Positions 55,653 to 64,000 of a stretch of DNA of 64,000 nt are shown here, piece by piece (the first letter of the stretch is position 1; every line of letters starts with the position of its first letter). The translations under genes were made by a program, and so were the position numbers. The stretch comes from Aselliscus stoliczkanus. Its lineage: Eukaryota > Chordata > Mammalia > Chiroptera > Hipposideridae. Location: NCBI GenBank assembly GCA_033961575.1, contig CM066737.1, positions 53,048,771 through 53,112,770 of the forward strand. The letters run 5' to 3'. Under the pieces are notes generated by a model, which worked only from the letters and a program-made list of their open reading frames with translations, was not told where the DNA came from and searched no databases.

Positions 55653-56771
55653 TCTGGCTGTCACTCTGGGATTGCTTTGATGTATTAGACAGATCACCAG
55701 GAGAGCCCTGGCTGGATCACGCAGGCACACAGCTCACGGCCCAACACTCCCAGGAAAACTCCCAGTCTCAGCCTGTCCCAATCAGCTGCTTGCAGATCAG
55801 GCCGAGCAGCACGACAACCAATCACCAGCCTGGCAACTCTACAAGCGCAGTGCGGAGAGTGGGGACCCGAGGCAGCTTGCGCACTCCTGCGTCTCAGTGA
55901 GCAGCCTGTTGGAGCCGGATCACTCCCACTAGGCGTTTCCCTGGCAACGCAGCACAAGCCGTGCAGAGGGTGGGGATCTGAGGTGGCTAGCGCACTCCTG
56001 GGTCTCAGTGAGCAGCCTGTTGGAGCCGGAGGGCACCTGCCCAGTGTTTCCCTGGCAACGCAGTATAAGCAGAGCAGAGGGTGGGGATCCAAGGCCGCAG
56101 GCATGCACGCACGCGCACACACACGTACTTCTGCGCCAATTCCACCAGACCAATTAGGTCTCGGACCTGATCCTTCGTGGGAGGGCCCAAGCCCGACAAA
56201 ATGGCGCCCTCCCTACACCACTCGCGCGCAGGCTCCGCACCATGGGAACAACAGTTCAAAAACCTCCAGTCTTTGCACAAAGGTGCTCAGCCCAGTCCAT
56301 CCCCGCAGGCTCCCGGCTCACACAGCCACTCCCTCCGCCACGAACCAGGTAAGTGCTCACCGGCGAGCAAGCCCAGGCGCCAGCCCCACTGATTCTCCAG
56401 CCGCTCTTAGCCTCACCGAGCTGAGCAAAGAGAGTCCTCACTAATTTACTGCCGGCTATCTTAGAACTCCTCTTCCTGGCGAAGGAACTCTAGGCTGGTG
56501 AGCTTTGAGTGCGGCCGGAGGGTCTCTCCCCCAACCGGAGAAGCCTCCCACGGCTGGGACCTCCCTAACAGGGTTTGCCCTCTCTCGTCTCCGCCCATCC
56601 TACCAGACCCGATGAGGCTTCCTCTTTAAGTTCTTTGTTTAGTGGTTCTGTTCCTCCAGTGTTCTGGGGACCTCCAGGGTTGGATGCTGTATAATTTGCT
56701 TGTAATTTTGGTGTGATCCTGAGAGGCAGTTAGCACAGCATCTGTCTATTGTGCCATTTTACCAGAAGTCC
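55653..56771 (-). promoter_or_regulatory. 5'UTR/internal promoter of the HAL1 element, with ~111-bp tandem units
   Basis: The region is CpG-rich, unlike the surrounding AT-rich L1 DNA. Between about 55,830 and 56,095 a unit of about 111 bp is repeated. Each copy carries an origin-distal TTTCCCTGGCAACGCAG block, a GAGGGTGGGGATC block and a GCGCACTCCTG..TCTCAGTGAGCAGCCTGTTGGAGCCGG block (plus strand). Repeated 5'UTR monomers act as promoters in several L1 lineages. That this region drives transcription toward ORF1 is inferred from position and composition. Confidence 0.55.
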
Positions 56772-56784
56772 TAACCATTGTTTT

Positions 56785-58868
56785 GATGTTCATATCTGGT
56801 AGTTTGCTTTTCTCTATTTTGTTTAGATTTTTTTTTTCTGGAGCTTTTTCCTATTCTTTCATTTGGGATGTATTTTTTTTTCCTTGTTTTGTATAACCCT
56901 CTGTTTGTTTCTATGTATTAGGTAGATCTGCTATGTCCATCAGTCTTGGCTGGGTGGCCATATATAATAGTTGTTCTGTGGACCCCAGTGGCACAGTCTC
57001 CCTGGACACCTGCACTGGTTGCTCCAGGAGTGTCTCTTGTGTGGATTGTGTGTGCCCTCTTGTTATAGTTGAGCTTTGGTTTCTATTGGCACATCACTGG
57101 GTGGGATTGACCCTCAGATTGATTGGCTGTTGGGTATGGCCATGTCCACAGCTTACAGGCTTCTGTTCAGGGGGCTTATCCCACTGAGCAGGATTCACTC
57201 CAGTGGGCACGGGTACCTGTTGAGACCGGCCTTTGGATGTTCTGCTTGTGGGGCTAATTGGTTGGTGTTCTGCTGTGGTCTGAAGCCAACCTTCAAGTAT
57301 GTTGGTTCTGGGGCCACTTGTGAGGGTCTCCAGTGGAGGCCCAGGTCACCCACTGCCTGTGACTGGCTATGGACTACCTGGTAAGAGCTACAAAGCAATC
57401 CGTGGTTGTTCTTTACCTGTACTAACCCTGGAGGCAAATGGGAGAGGCCACACTGCAAACTGAGTAACAGGCCTGGGGTAGATCTGCAAAATACCAGGAC
57501 AGCTTGAGGCCTGCTGTCACCTGCTAGCTCCCTTAAGGTTCAGCCACTGATAAAACCTTGTATAGTATGCGAGTTGGGTGAGACAGAGTCTCAGGGGGTC
57601 ACTAGAGTGGGAAGAGTTGTGGTCATCAGGTTAATGTAAATTCTGGTTTTGTGCCAGTGCTGAATCTGAAGCTACTCTGCAAACGTCTCAGAGCACATCA
57701 AGGCCAGTTGCTGCCCATGTGGGGTCTGTAGAACTCTGATAGTTTTCCAAGAAAGAGTACAATGCATGTGGGGCTGGCTGCTCTTGGAGAAAGTGCCTCT
57801 GACTTTGGGGAAGTTGGGTGGGGAGGGTCCCAGTGCATCATCAGGGTGGAGATGCAGAACTCACCAGACTTGTCAGGTTCAGATTTGACCATAAGCATAG
57901 GGGGTGGGCTCAACACAGGAAAGATGGCACTCACCTGTGGGCTGCACAGAAGAAGGACCTCACAGGGAAATGGCGACTCTCCTCCAGCCCTCAACACATA
58001 GCAACACAACTCATTTGTCCCCCCCTGCCAAATGTCTCCAAAACTCTCCAAATTACTATCCCTCTGCTGAAGCCCAAAGTGAATTCCTGGGAGTGATAGA
58101 GTTTGTGCACTGGCCCTTTAAAAGGACGCCTGGGTTTCCCACCACATTTTGTCCTATCCAGATGATCAGAATAACCACTGTTTTTCACAGCCAGGTGTTG
58201 TGGGGACTCTTCTTCCTGTCATCAATACTCTAGGCTGGATGTGGGATTCCCTAGTGCAAAGCACAGACCAGTTTCCACTTGCACTTCAGCTTGCTACTCT
58301 AAATGAATGGGCATGCTGTGCCGTGCCCCTCAGCTAGGCAGGACCTGAAGGAACAGGTTTTAACCTGTTCTCACTATTAGAAATTATACAGTATGAGAAA
58401 ATGTAATTTGAGGCATTGACTGTGTCTGCTTAGGCACTTACCCCAGGTGTTACTACTGTATATTCATACATAACTTATTCCAGTCTAACTTTTGAATGTT
58501 GCCTGAATGCAAAAGGGTTTTCCTGAACAATGTTTACATAAATTAAAATTTCCTAGAGGGAAAAAAAACAAAAAACTCTATGCTGGGAAAGCCAGTGTGG
58601 AGCTGGGGTTTCTCACTTCTCTAGGGGGCACCTCCATTTCTCTGCTGTCACATGGAGGTTTTAGGTTAGTCAGTTCCAAGTCTTCACCCCTCTTACCAGT
58701 CTCAATGTGGCTTCTTCCTTATATCCTAAATTATAAAACTTCTGTTCAGCCAGACTTCAGATGGTTCTCCAGGTTGACTCCTATATAATTTAGTTGTAAT
58801 TTTAATTTTTTCATGGAAGGAAGCAGGCACAGTGTTTATCTACTCTGCCATCTTGGATCTCCATGCCC
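56785..58868 (-). mobile_element. 5'UTR and ORF1 start of the older L1 derivative
   Basis: This is the continuation of the older element on the far side of the HAL1 insertion. Positions 56,785-56,950 continue the ORF1/linker sequence, and about 57,000-58,868 are noncoding L1 5'UTR. The 5' end on the minus strand carries AAGATGGCAGAGTAGATAA, typical of L1 starts. Short open frames here are not coding. Confidence 0.6.
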
Positions 58869-58882
58869 CCTTTACCCTTTCT

Positions 58883-58980
58883 ACCTTCTCCCCTCCTCCC
58901 TTTCCCTCTGGTAACCACTAAACTGTTGTCTGTGTCTCTGAGTTTTTCTTTGTCTTGTTTGTTCGTTGCTTTTGGTAGAT
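58883..58980 (-). mobile_element. L1 3'UTR fragment, high-coordinate side
   Basis: The piece contains CTCTGGTAACCACTAAACTG and TTGTTTGTTCGTTGCTTTT. It is the direct continuation of the L1 3'UTR at 52141-52289, the two being separated by 6.6 kb of later insertion. It is a 5'-truncated L1 copy inserted in a still older L1. Its own target duplication could not be defined. Confidence 0.6.
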
Positions 58981-58984
58981 ATCA

Positions 58985-59381
58985 CATTAAAGCTATCAAT
59001 CAGCTTGGGAGAATTGGCATTTTAACCATGCTGAGTCTTCTAGTCCACAAACAGAGTATGGCTCCCCATCTACTTCGGCTTGATTTCTTTCATCAGTGTT
59101 TTATAGTATTCAGCATATAAACCCTGCATATGGCTTGGAACTGTGGCTTTGAAAAAAATTAATTCTGCATGTTCTGTTAGAAATCTCATATCTTCTGTCG
59201 AATTTGGGAAATTTGACTGTAATAATCGTATGATAATTTTCTCTCTTCTTTTTGGAATTTCTAATAGTTGGGTTTTAGACATTGCACTATTGATTTTTTT
59301 CTTATTATTTTTCCTTTCTCCTTTATTTCTCATTTTTTTCTTCATTGTGGGAGATTTCCTTATCTTTATCTTCCAATTCAC
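58985..59381 (-). mobile_element. Outermost old L1/HAL1, continuation
   Basis: The plus strand reads GAGAATTGGCATTTTAACCA and TTTCATCAGTGTTTTATAGT, antisense L1 ORF2 sequence that follows on from 52,140. From about 59,110 it changes to an ORF1-like stretch (FPNSTEDMRFLTEHAEL on the minus strand), which suggests this old copy also joins ORF1 to the ORF2 3' part. It is broken by stops. Confidence 0.5.
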
Positions 59382-59595
59382 TGTAGCAGGCAGAATTCTA
59401 AGATGGCCCCCAAGATTCTTGCCACCTGGTGTGCACAACCTATGTAATCTTTTCCCCTTGAGTGTGGGAGGGACCTGTGACTACAATGTGATGTTACTCC
59501 CCTGATTAGGTTATATGGCAAAGGTGAAGGGATTTTGTAGATGTAATTCAGGTCCTAAATCAGTTTCTTTTCAATTAATCAAAAGGGAGATTATC

Positions 59596-59745
59596 AGGGC
59601 TGGACGAGTGGCTCAGTTGGTGAAGAGCTCGCTCAAGAGTGCAAGCTGAGCTCTGAGCAATGGCAGTTTGATGCCAGCCCGAGCTGAGTTGCCATTGAGC
59701 TGCCAACAGGTGGCAGGATGGCTCAGCTAAAAAAAAAAAAAAAAA
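59596..59745 (+). mobile_element. tRNA-like SINE (monomeric) in the MaLR LTR
   Basis: The element runs GGGCTGGACGAGTGGCTCAG ... GGTGGCAGGATGGCTCAGCT plus poly-A, with agattatc on both sides. Confidence 0.85.
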
Positions 59746-59840
59746 AGATTATCTGAGGTGGTATGACTTAATCAGGTGAGCTCTGTCTTTAAAGGGGGTC
59801 TCAGAGTCAGAGACAGAAGTCAGAGACATTCTCCTGTCTT

Positions 59841-60347
59841 CCTTTTTTAAAAAAATTGGGGAATTGGGGGAGGGGAACAGTGTTGAGAAATTGGGGATGG
59901 GGACCAGCCAAGTTGTTGTTCTTCAATCTTAGTTGTGGAGGGTACCAGTAGCCATCTGGCTGCCCCTCGGCTGCCCATGATCTCTAAGCTCAAGGTGCTG
60001 TGTTCAATCTTAGTTGCAGGTGGGCATAGCCACCATCCCATGCGGGAGTCAAACCAGCAGCTTTGTTGTTAAGAGTGCATGCTCTATCCAGGTGGCAGCT
60101 CAGCTCAAGGTGCCAAGTTCAGTCTTAGTTGCAGGCAAGCGTAGCCCACCATCAAACAGGCAGTCTTGTTGTTAGGAGCACGTACTCTCACCAGCTGAGC
60201 CATCCTGCCACCTTTTGGCAGCTCAGCAGCAGCTCACCTCGGGTGCAGCGTCACTGGCCCATGTAGAAATTGAACCAGTGGCCCTGTTGCTCAGAGCTTG
60301 TGCTCTTAAGCTAACTCTTAACCAACTGAGCCACTCAATCAGCCCTG
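59841..60347 (-). mobile_element. Multimeric tRNA-like SINE in the MaLR LTR
   Basis: The plus strand shows the shared tail complement AATTGGGGAATTGGGGGAGG. Three tRNA-like units follow (CCATGCGGGAGTCAAACCAG; CACCATCAAACAGGCAG; GTAGAAATTGAACCAGTGGC), ending in CACTCAATCAGCCC. It is the same family as 20763-21560. Confidence 0.85.
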
Positions 60348-60666
60348 TCTCCTGCTGTCTTAAAGAAGAAAACAACCATGTTTTGAACTGTCTAAGGAGA
60401 GGGGTGGCTTCTAGGAGCTGAGGGTCTCCTTAGGACTTTAAGAAACTTAGTTCTGCCCAAAACCTGAATAAGCTTGGAAAAGGACACAGATCTAGATGAG
60501 AACACATCTTGGGGACACTTAGATTGCATTTAGGTGAGGCGCTGAGCAGGAAACCCATCTCTGCTGTGCCTGGACTTCTGCCCTACTGAAACTGAGATAA
60601 TAAATGTGTTGTTTTCAGCCACTGAGCTTGTGGTAATTTGTTACACAGCAACAGAAAACTGATGCA

Positions 60667-61362
60667 CCTTCTATGACTTTTTACTTTGCCAATCATATTT
60701 TTTACTTCCAAGAGCTCATTATTTAAAGAAGTTAAACTCATTTATTTCAAATAAGTAATATTTTCCCTGTGGTCAAAAAATCTAAGCAATATATAAAGGT
60801 TTGCATTGAAAAGTTTTGCAAAGAGCTCAGTTTTATTCTTATTTTTTATACCTTTATATTCTTGTTTTACAGATATAGTACATTTTCAAATTTCTCTTGG
60901 AAACTACTTGGAGTTTTATTTAAAGCTAACTTTAGGCCGGCTGAGTGGCGCATTGGTTAAGCGCTGGTTTTGGGATGCCAGCGGCCCCGGTTCGGATCCC
61001 ACATGAGGGCCAGTGACACTGCCCTCTACAGCTAACAACAGCTCCACCTGGAGCTGGGCTGTGCGAGCCCCGGTGATGGTGTGGGCTGCAGCCCCTGCTG
61101 CAGTGGGCTGCCATAGGCTGCAGTGAGTGGCCCGCAGCCAGCGTGAGCGGCTGGCAGCCAAGCATGAGCTGCCAATAGCTGCGATGAGCGACATCCAGAG
61201 GCCAGCGACCGATCTGCCTCATCCAGGAAGAGCGCAATGACGATACCAACAGTGAAGCAACATCCTCCACAACTAAAACTGAGGAACAAGAAGACGGCAA
61301 CTTGTCTGTTCCCCTTCCCCGATTCCCCAACGCTGTTCCCCTCCACCAATTCCCCAATAAAA

Positions 61363-61402
<40 letters not shown>

Positions 61403-62215
61403 ACTTTAGTTCCCTAAATTAACTCTGCTTCTTCCATTTATCTCGTGATTTCTCTTTAATGTTTCAGCCTTTCCTCATATATCTAATGTTCCTTGTTTCC
61501 TGTTCATCTTCTATTTTATTTTATTTTTTCTGTTCATCTTTTAAAATGAGGGAACTGAGTGTATAAGCAGACTTTGTCAATGGGCAGGTTTTGCTTAAGG
61601 ACGATGGAAAGGGAGCTGATTATAAATCTTCTGTGGGTGCTGGAGGGTGGAAGAAAAGGGTTCAAATACTAAACTGCACAAGGCCTAACTCTGAGGCACT
61701 AACAACCAACCAGCTGCCCAAATTTTCTATAGATACTTTGTTCAATTTCTGTAAAGAAGAAACATTTTGTTTTTAGGCTGGCAAGTAAATGTTTGGCTTC
61801 CAGGTGGTCTCAACACAGGGGTTGAGGGTTAATTCTTCTTTGTGCAGACCTTCAGCTGTGAGACCCTGTTGTCAGCCCCACTTCTCCCTCCTATTCTTTT
61901 GTCCTACTTGTAGTTTCTGAGGCCAGTCCTTGCTAAGGTTTGCAAGGTAGGCGGGCTGCCTCTTTAGCTGCCGCTCTTCCATACATAGTTTAAACTGATT
62001 GTTTGCTTCACTCTGCTTCATCAGTTAGCACTCCTCCAGATGCTTTCTGACTTCAGAAATTTATTTAAATTTCTCATCCACTGACGGCTCCCCTCCTGTT
62101 CTCTTTATTGTGGTGGGTTTATGCATTTTAAAATTTCTGTACTATTATTTTAATGAGGTCTCTGGAGGGAGATGACTTAAATGTTTGTGCTCAGCCTACC
62201 ATCTTGAACTGAGAA
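60667..62215 (-). mobile_element. Probable old L1/HAL1 ORF1 and 5'UTR region
   Basis: The sequence beyond the MaLR LTR looks like antisense HAL1/L1 ORF1 (TTTACTTCCAAGAGCTCATT near 60,700; CCTCATATATCTAATGTTCC near 61,480). It then becomes a 5'UTR-like region ending in TACCATCTTGAACTG near 62,213, comparable with an L1 5' end on the minus strand. A long SINE interrupts it. This assignment is the weakest of the stack. Confidence 0.4.
60936..61395 (+). mobile_element. Long tRNA-derived SINE with long A-tail
   Basis: Full-length, ending in an uninterrupted poly-A. The perfect duplication aaagctaactttag is at 60922-60935 and 61396-61409. It looks like one of the youngest long copies. Confidence 0.95.
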
Positions 62216-62219
62216 AAAT

Positions 62220-62330
62220 GTACAATGGGGATAATAATGGTGCCTATTACATCAGCTTTTTTGAGGATTAAACGATTTATGCAAGTAAATTGCCAGCACA
62301 GTGCCTGGCATGCATTTGATTATTTATAAA

Positions 62331-62331
<1 letters not shown>
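62220..62331 (+). mobile_element. MIR 3' remnant running into an ATT repeat
   Basis: CAATGGGGATAATAATGGTG, GAGGATTAAACGATTTATGC and CAGCACAGTGCCTGGCATGC, followed by an (ATT)n run to 62,372. Confidence 0.7.

Positions 62332-62372
<41 letters not shown>
62332..62372. repeat. (ATT)n microsatellite
   Basis: About 13 ATT units follow an MIR end. Confidence 0.95.
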
Positions 62373-62373
<1 letters not shown>

Positions 62374-64000
62374 GCCTTGGCAAGCAATTGGGGAATATAG
62401 TTCTGGGCAGGGAATCATTTTTGAATGCCATTTGAAACCACATCAGGCAGATGACCACTGCAGCCAACATCGAATCAGGGCTGGTCTAAGTCCAAGTTTC
62501 AGTGCTTTTGACTCCAAAAATGATGTTTCAGGAAACAGCTATAGGTATGGGGAGAAGTCATGGTGGTAGGGGGGTGAGTGAAGTGAGGAGCTGTATGCCC
62601 CAGGGGGCAAGCCCTGAAATGGAAGCAGCAAAGCAGAACCAGAGCGACAAAATCTCAATTTTCCCTTGCAGCAAACTGGGAGCCAGCTGTGCTGATGGAT
62701 GGAGGGTGGTTCTCAGTGGCAATAGCAGCAGCAAGCTCAAGTAGAGACCAGAACCAAGGTGAAAAAGCTGAAAACAAAGGGCTCAGATTTGCCACGGACC
62801 CTAGGAAGCCAGGGGTGATGGAAGCTGGAATCAGGAGGTGAATGAATGGATTTGTTTTTCTCTGGGAAGGATTGGAAAGATTCCCATTAGCAACTCATCC
62901 TTTTCCATGTTCATCAGACTCCCTCGCTTCCTCCCAAGTGATTGAGGGCACTGTGCCTGGTTGCACCCACTAACCCCTGATAGAGGCCAGAAAGGGTGGT
63001 TATTGCAGGCCTGGATCCTTATTCCTTCCCTGCAGCAGAGCCTGCTCCCTGAGGATGGGGCTTACTTTATATGCGCTAGGAGGAGGAAGCTTGCCTAAGT
63101 TTTATAAAATCTTTAGCAGAGCTTCCCAAACATGATCCTGACCAGAGATACCTCCCTTGCTAGCCTGCTATGCTGCATGAAATCCCACAGTTCTTTTGGA
63201 TTTGGTGTCTTCAGAGTTCCTAGTTAAAATGCAAATATCATGGGAAGTTTGGTATTCAGGCACGAGTCCATTACCACCAGCCTGAAGACATTATGTTTAA
63301 TTTGTTTCTTCAGTCAAACAGCACCAAGAAGGCTTCTGAAAAGAGGTGGGAGGGGAGGGAAGGAAGGGGTACCTTATCTGGCAGAAAGAGATGGAATGGC
63401 AGATCAGGAGCAGTGGTACCTTCCAAACAATCTTCCCAACTTGAACGGGAGGCTGGAATGATTTCCAAGTTCCCTTCTCTTCCATGAGTCCACATTTCTG
63501 AGAGGTTAAAAGGTGAAGTGATTTGGCAATTCCTCTTGATTATTTGGGAATTCCATAGTATCCAGTCACTTGAAAAAAGAGGGAAAAACAATAGGACCTA
63601 GGGAGTGGGTGAAATGTCTGAAAAAGAATTTGGGGCAAAGCCCTGGGAGGCCCTTTTCCTTTACAACACCTTTAGGGAAACAGGTAGAGAGCTGAGAAAG
63701 CCCTGAAACCTGAACTTAGCCCAAACCCACACTATTATCCACGGCAATCACTTGCTTTCTCTGCCTTAGTCTCTTTATCAATACAATGGGCATGGAAATC
63801 CCTGCCCTACCTATCACCACAAGATTGTTGTGAGGATCAAATTAAGGGATGGCCATGGTAGGGGTCCAAATAGTGAAGAGTTATTCAAATATAAGACGCT
63901 TTTATGTACTAGGCTTCACAAGAATATAGTAGCTGGGCTCAATTTAAAGAATATTTTTGAAAAAATAACTTTTTTTCTGATTATGAAAGTATTATATAAT
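62373..64000. other. No gene seen; mostly unique sequence
   Basis: Apart from one MIR at 63,725 nothing was recognised. Frames of up to 93 codons lack recognisable features. Confidence 0.5.
63725..63860 (+). mobile_element. MIR remnant
   Basis: CAATCACTTGCTTTCTCTGC, CCTTAGTCTCTTTATCAATA and TTGTTGTGAGGATCAAATTA. Confidence 0.6.

Larger units (their letters stand above)
53978..56771 (-). mobile_element. Complete half-L1 (HAL1-type) retrotransposon, ORF1 only
   Basis: The element is bounded by a 13-bp target duplication, taaccattgtttt, at 53965-53977 and 56772-56784. On the minus strand it starts GGACTTCTGGTAAAATGGC (L1-like 5' end with a YY1-like AAAATGGC). It runs through a CpG-rich 5'UTR of about 1.1 kb, an intact ORF1 (55652-54780), and a 0.8-kb G-rich 3'UTR, and ends in an A-rich tail. 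No trace of ORF2 (endonuclease or reverse transcriptase) lies between the ORF1 stop and the tail. That is the defining layout of HAL1 (half-L1) elements. The near-perfect target duplication and open ORF1 suggest a fairly recent insertion. It lies inside an older L1 ORF1 on the same strand. An alternative is a one-off internal deletion of a full L1 after insertion; finding other copies with the same junction would decide. Confidence 0.85.
52290..58868 (-). mobile_element. Older internally deleted L1/HAL1-like element hosting the young HAL1
   Basis: The element is bounded by a 14-bp duplication, cctttaccctttct, at 52276-52289 and 58869-58882. On the minus strand it reads: an L1 5' end (GATCCAAGATGGCAGAGTAG near 58,860), a 5'UTR of about 2 kb, then ORF1, split by the 2.8-kb HAL1 at 53978-56771 and a SINE at 53621-53719. 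The ORF2 N-terminus follows near 53,035 (TITFNVNGLNAPIKRHR, L1 endonuclease start), split by a SINE at 52851-52948. Near 52,640 ORF2 jumps straight to L1 3'-end sequence (GCATTGTTTACAATGGCCAAG). The reverse-transcriptase region is absent. All frames are broken. It represents a second, older ORF2-deleted L1 derivative. Confidence 0.75.
59382..60666 (+). mobile_element. MaLR (MLT1-type) LTR, interrupted by two SINEs
   Basis: The MaLR-like LTR starts TGTAGCAGGCAGAATTCTAA. It contains AGATGGCCCCCAAGATTCTT, GGTTATATGGCAAAGGTGAA, GAACACATCTTGG, TGCCTGGACTTCTGCCC and AATAAATGTGTTGTTTTCAG, and ends near AACTGATGCA. Two SINEs lie inside (59596-59745 and 59841-60347). It is a nonautonomous ERVL-related solo LTR, widely shared among placentals, and is embedded in the outermost L1. 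Confidence 0.75.

Noticed and set aside
59070..59438. 122-codon minus-strand frame as a host gene
   Set aside because: It lies in L1/HAL1-like sequence plus the start of a MaLR LTR; the L1-type stretch is recognisable.
1..64000. Colugo as source organism
   Set aside because: Colugo also has multimeric tRNA SINEs, but those I recall derive from tRNA-Ile with a different core. The tail and the L1 3'UTR style here fit a rhinolophoid bat better. Not excluded.

Overview
This window is mammalian nuclear DNA, mostly intergenic or intronic. I could not confirm a single protein-coding exon of a host gene. Nearly all identifiable content is transposable elements: old shared mammalian repeats (MIR, L2, L3/CR1, MaLR LTRs, a pogo/Tigger-like DNA transposon) overlaid by lineage-specific L1/half-L1 (HAL1) elements and about 30 tRNA-derived SINEs. 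There are no Alu, B1/B2, CanSINE, BovB or equine SINEs. The SINEs begin with a GGCCGGCC tRNA-like head, and the longer ones end in CCCCAATAAAATCTT plus an A-tail. From memory this style, with the multimeric tRNA-like units, fits a bat of the Rhinolophoidea (horseshoe, leaf-nosed or false-vampire bats). I could not check this, and colugo is an alternative I considered.

Layout. Positions 1-11,300 are mostly unique sequence with MIR, L2, one MaLR LTR, a 5'-truncated L1, a few SINEs and a 0.7-kb GGGAGA-type minisatellite. Positions 11,330-13,000 are a three-layer stack: an L3/CR1 remnant holds a TA-flanked DNA transposon, which holds a SINE. Positions 13,000-25,000 are L2, MIR and SINEs, including a SINE-in-SINE cluster at 20.7-21.6 kb. 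Positions 25,300-27,760 hold the only promoter-like DNA: a small GC-rich patch with a CRE-like site, then a strong CpG island whose minus strand carries a consensus splice donor. This is probably a noncoding first exon of a leftward gene. Positions 28,000-37,000 are unique sequence with ancient repeats and microsatellites. Positions 37.7-39.1 kb hold a mariner remnant whose two arms both carry the 3' part of the transposase, pointing outward. An L1 3' end (39.7-41.1 kb), an ERV solo LTR with 6-bp target duplications (42.9-43.2 kb) and a processed retrocopy of an unrecognised gene (44.6-45.2 kb) follow. A 166-bp perfect inverted repeat lies at 46.8/49.2 kb.

Positions 49.6-62.2 kb are a stack of same-strand (minus) L1/HAL1 elements inserted into one another. 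The innermost and youngest is a complete 2.8-kb element bounded by a 13-bp target duplication. It has a 5'UTR, one intact 290-codon ORF1 and a 3'UTR, but no ORF2, which is the structure of a half-L1. It sits inside an older L1 derivative (14-bp target duplication) that kept ORF1 and only the start of ORF2, which itself sits in an L1 3'UTR, inside a still older L1/HAL1. If ORF1 is translated, mobility would need the endonuclease/reverse transcriptase of an L1 elsewhere. The SINEs and the retrocopy, with A-tails and 10-18-bp duplications, are products of the same machinery.
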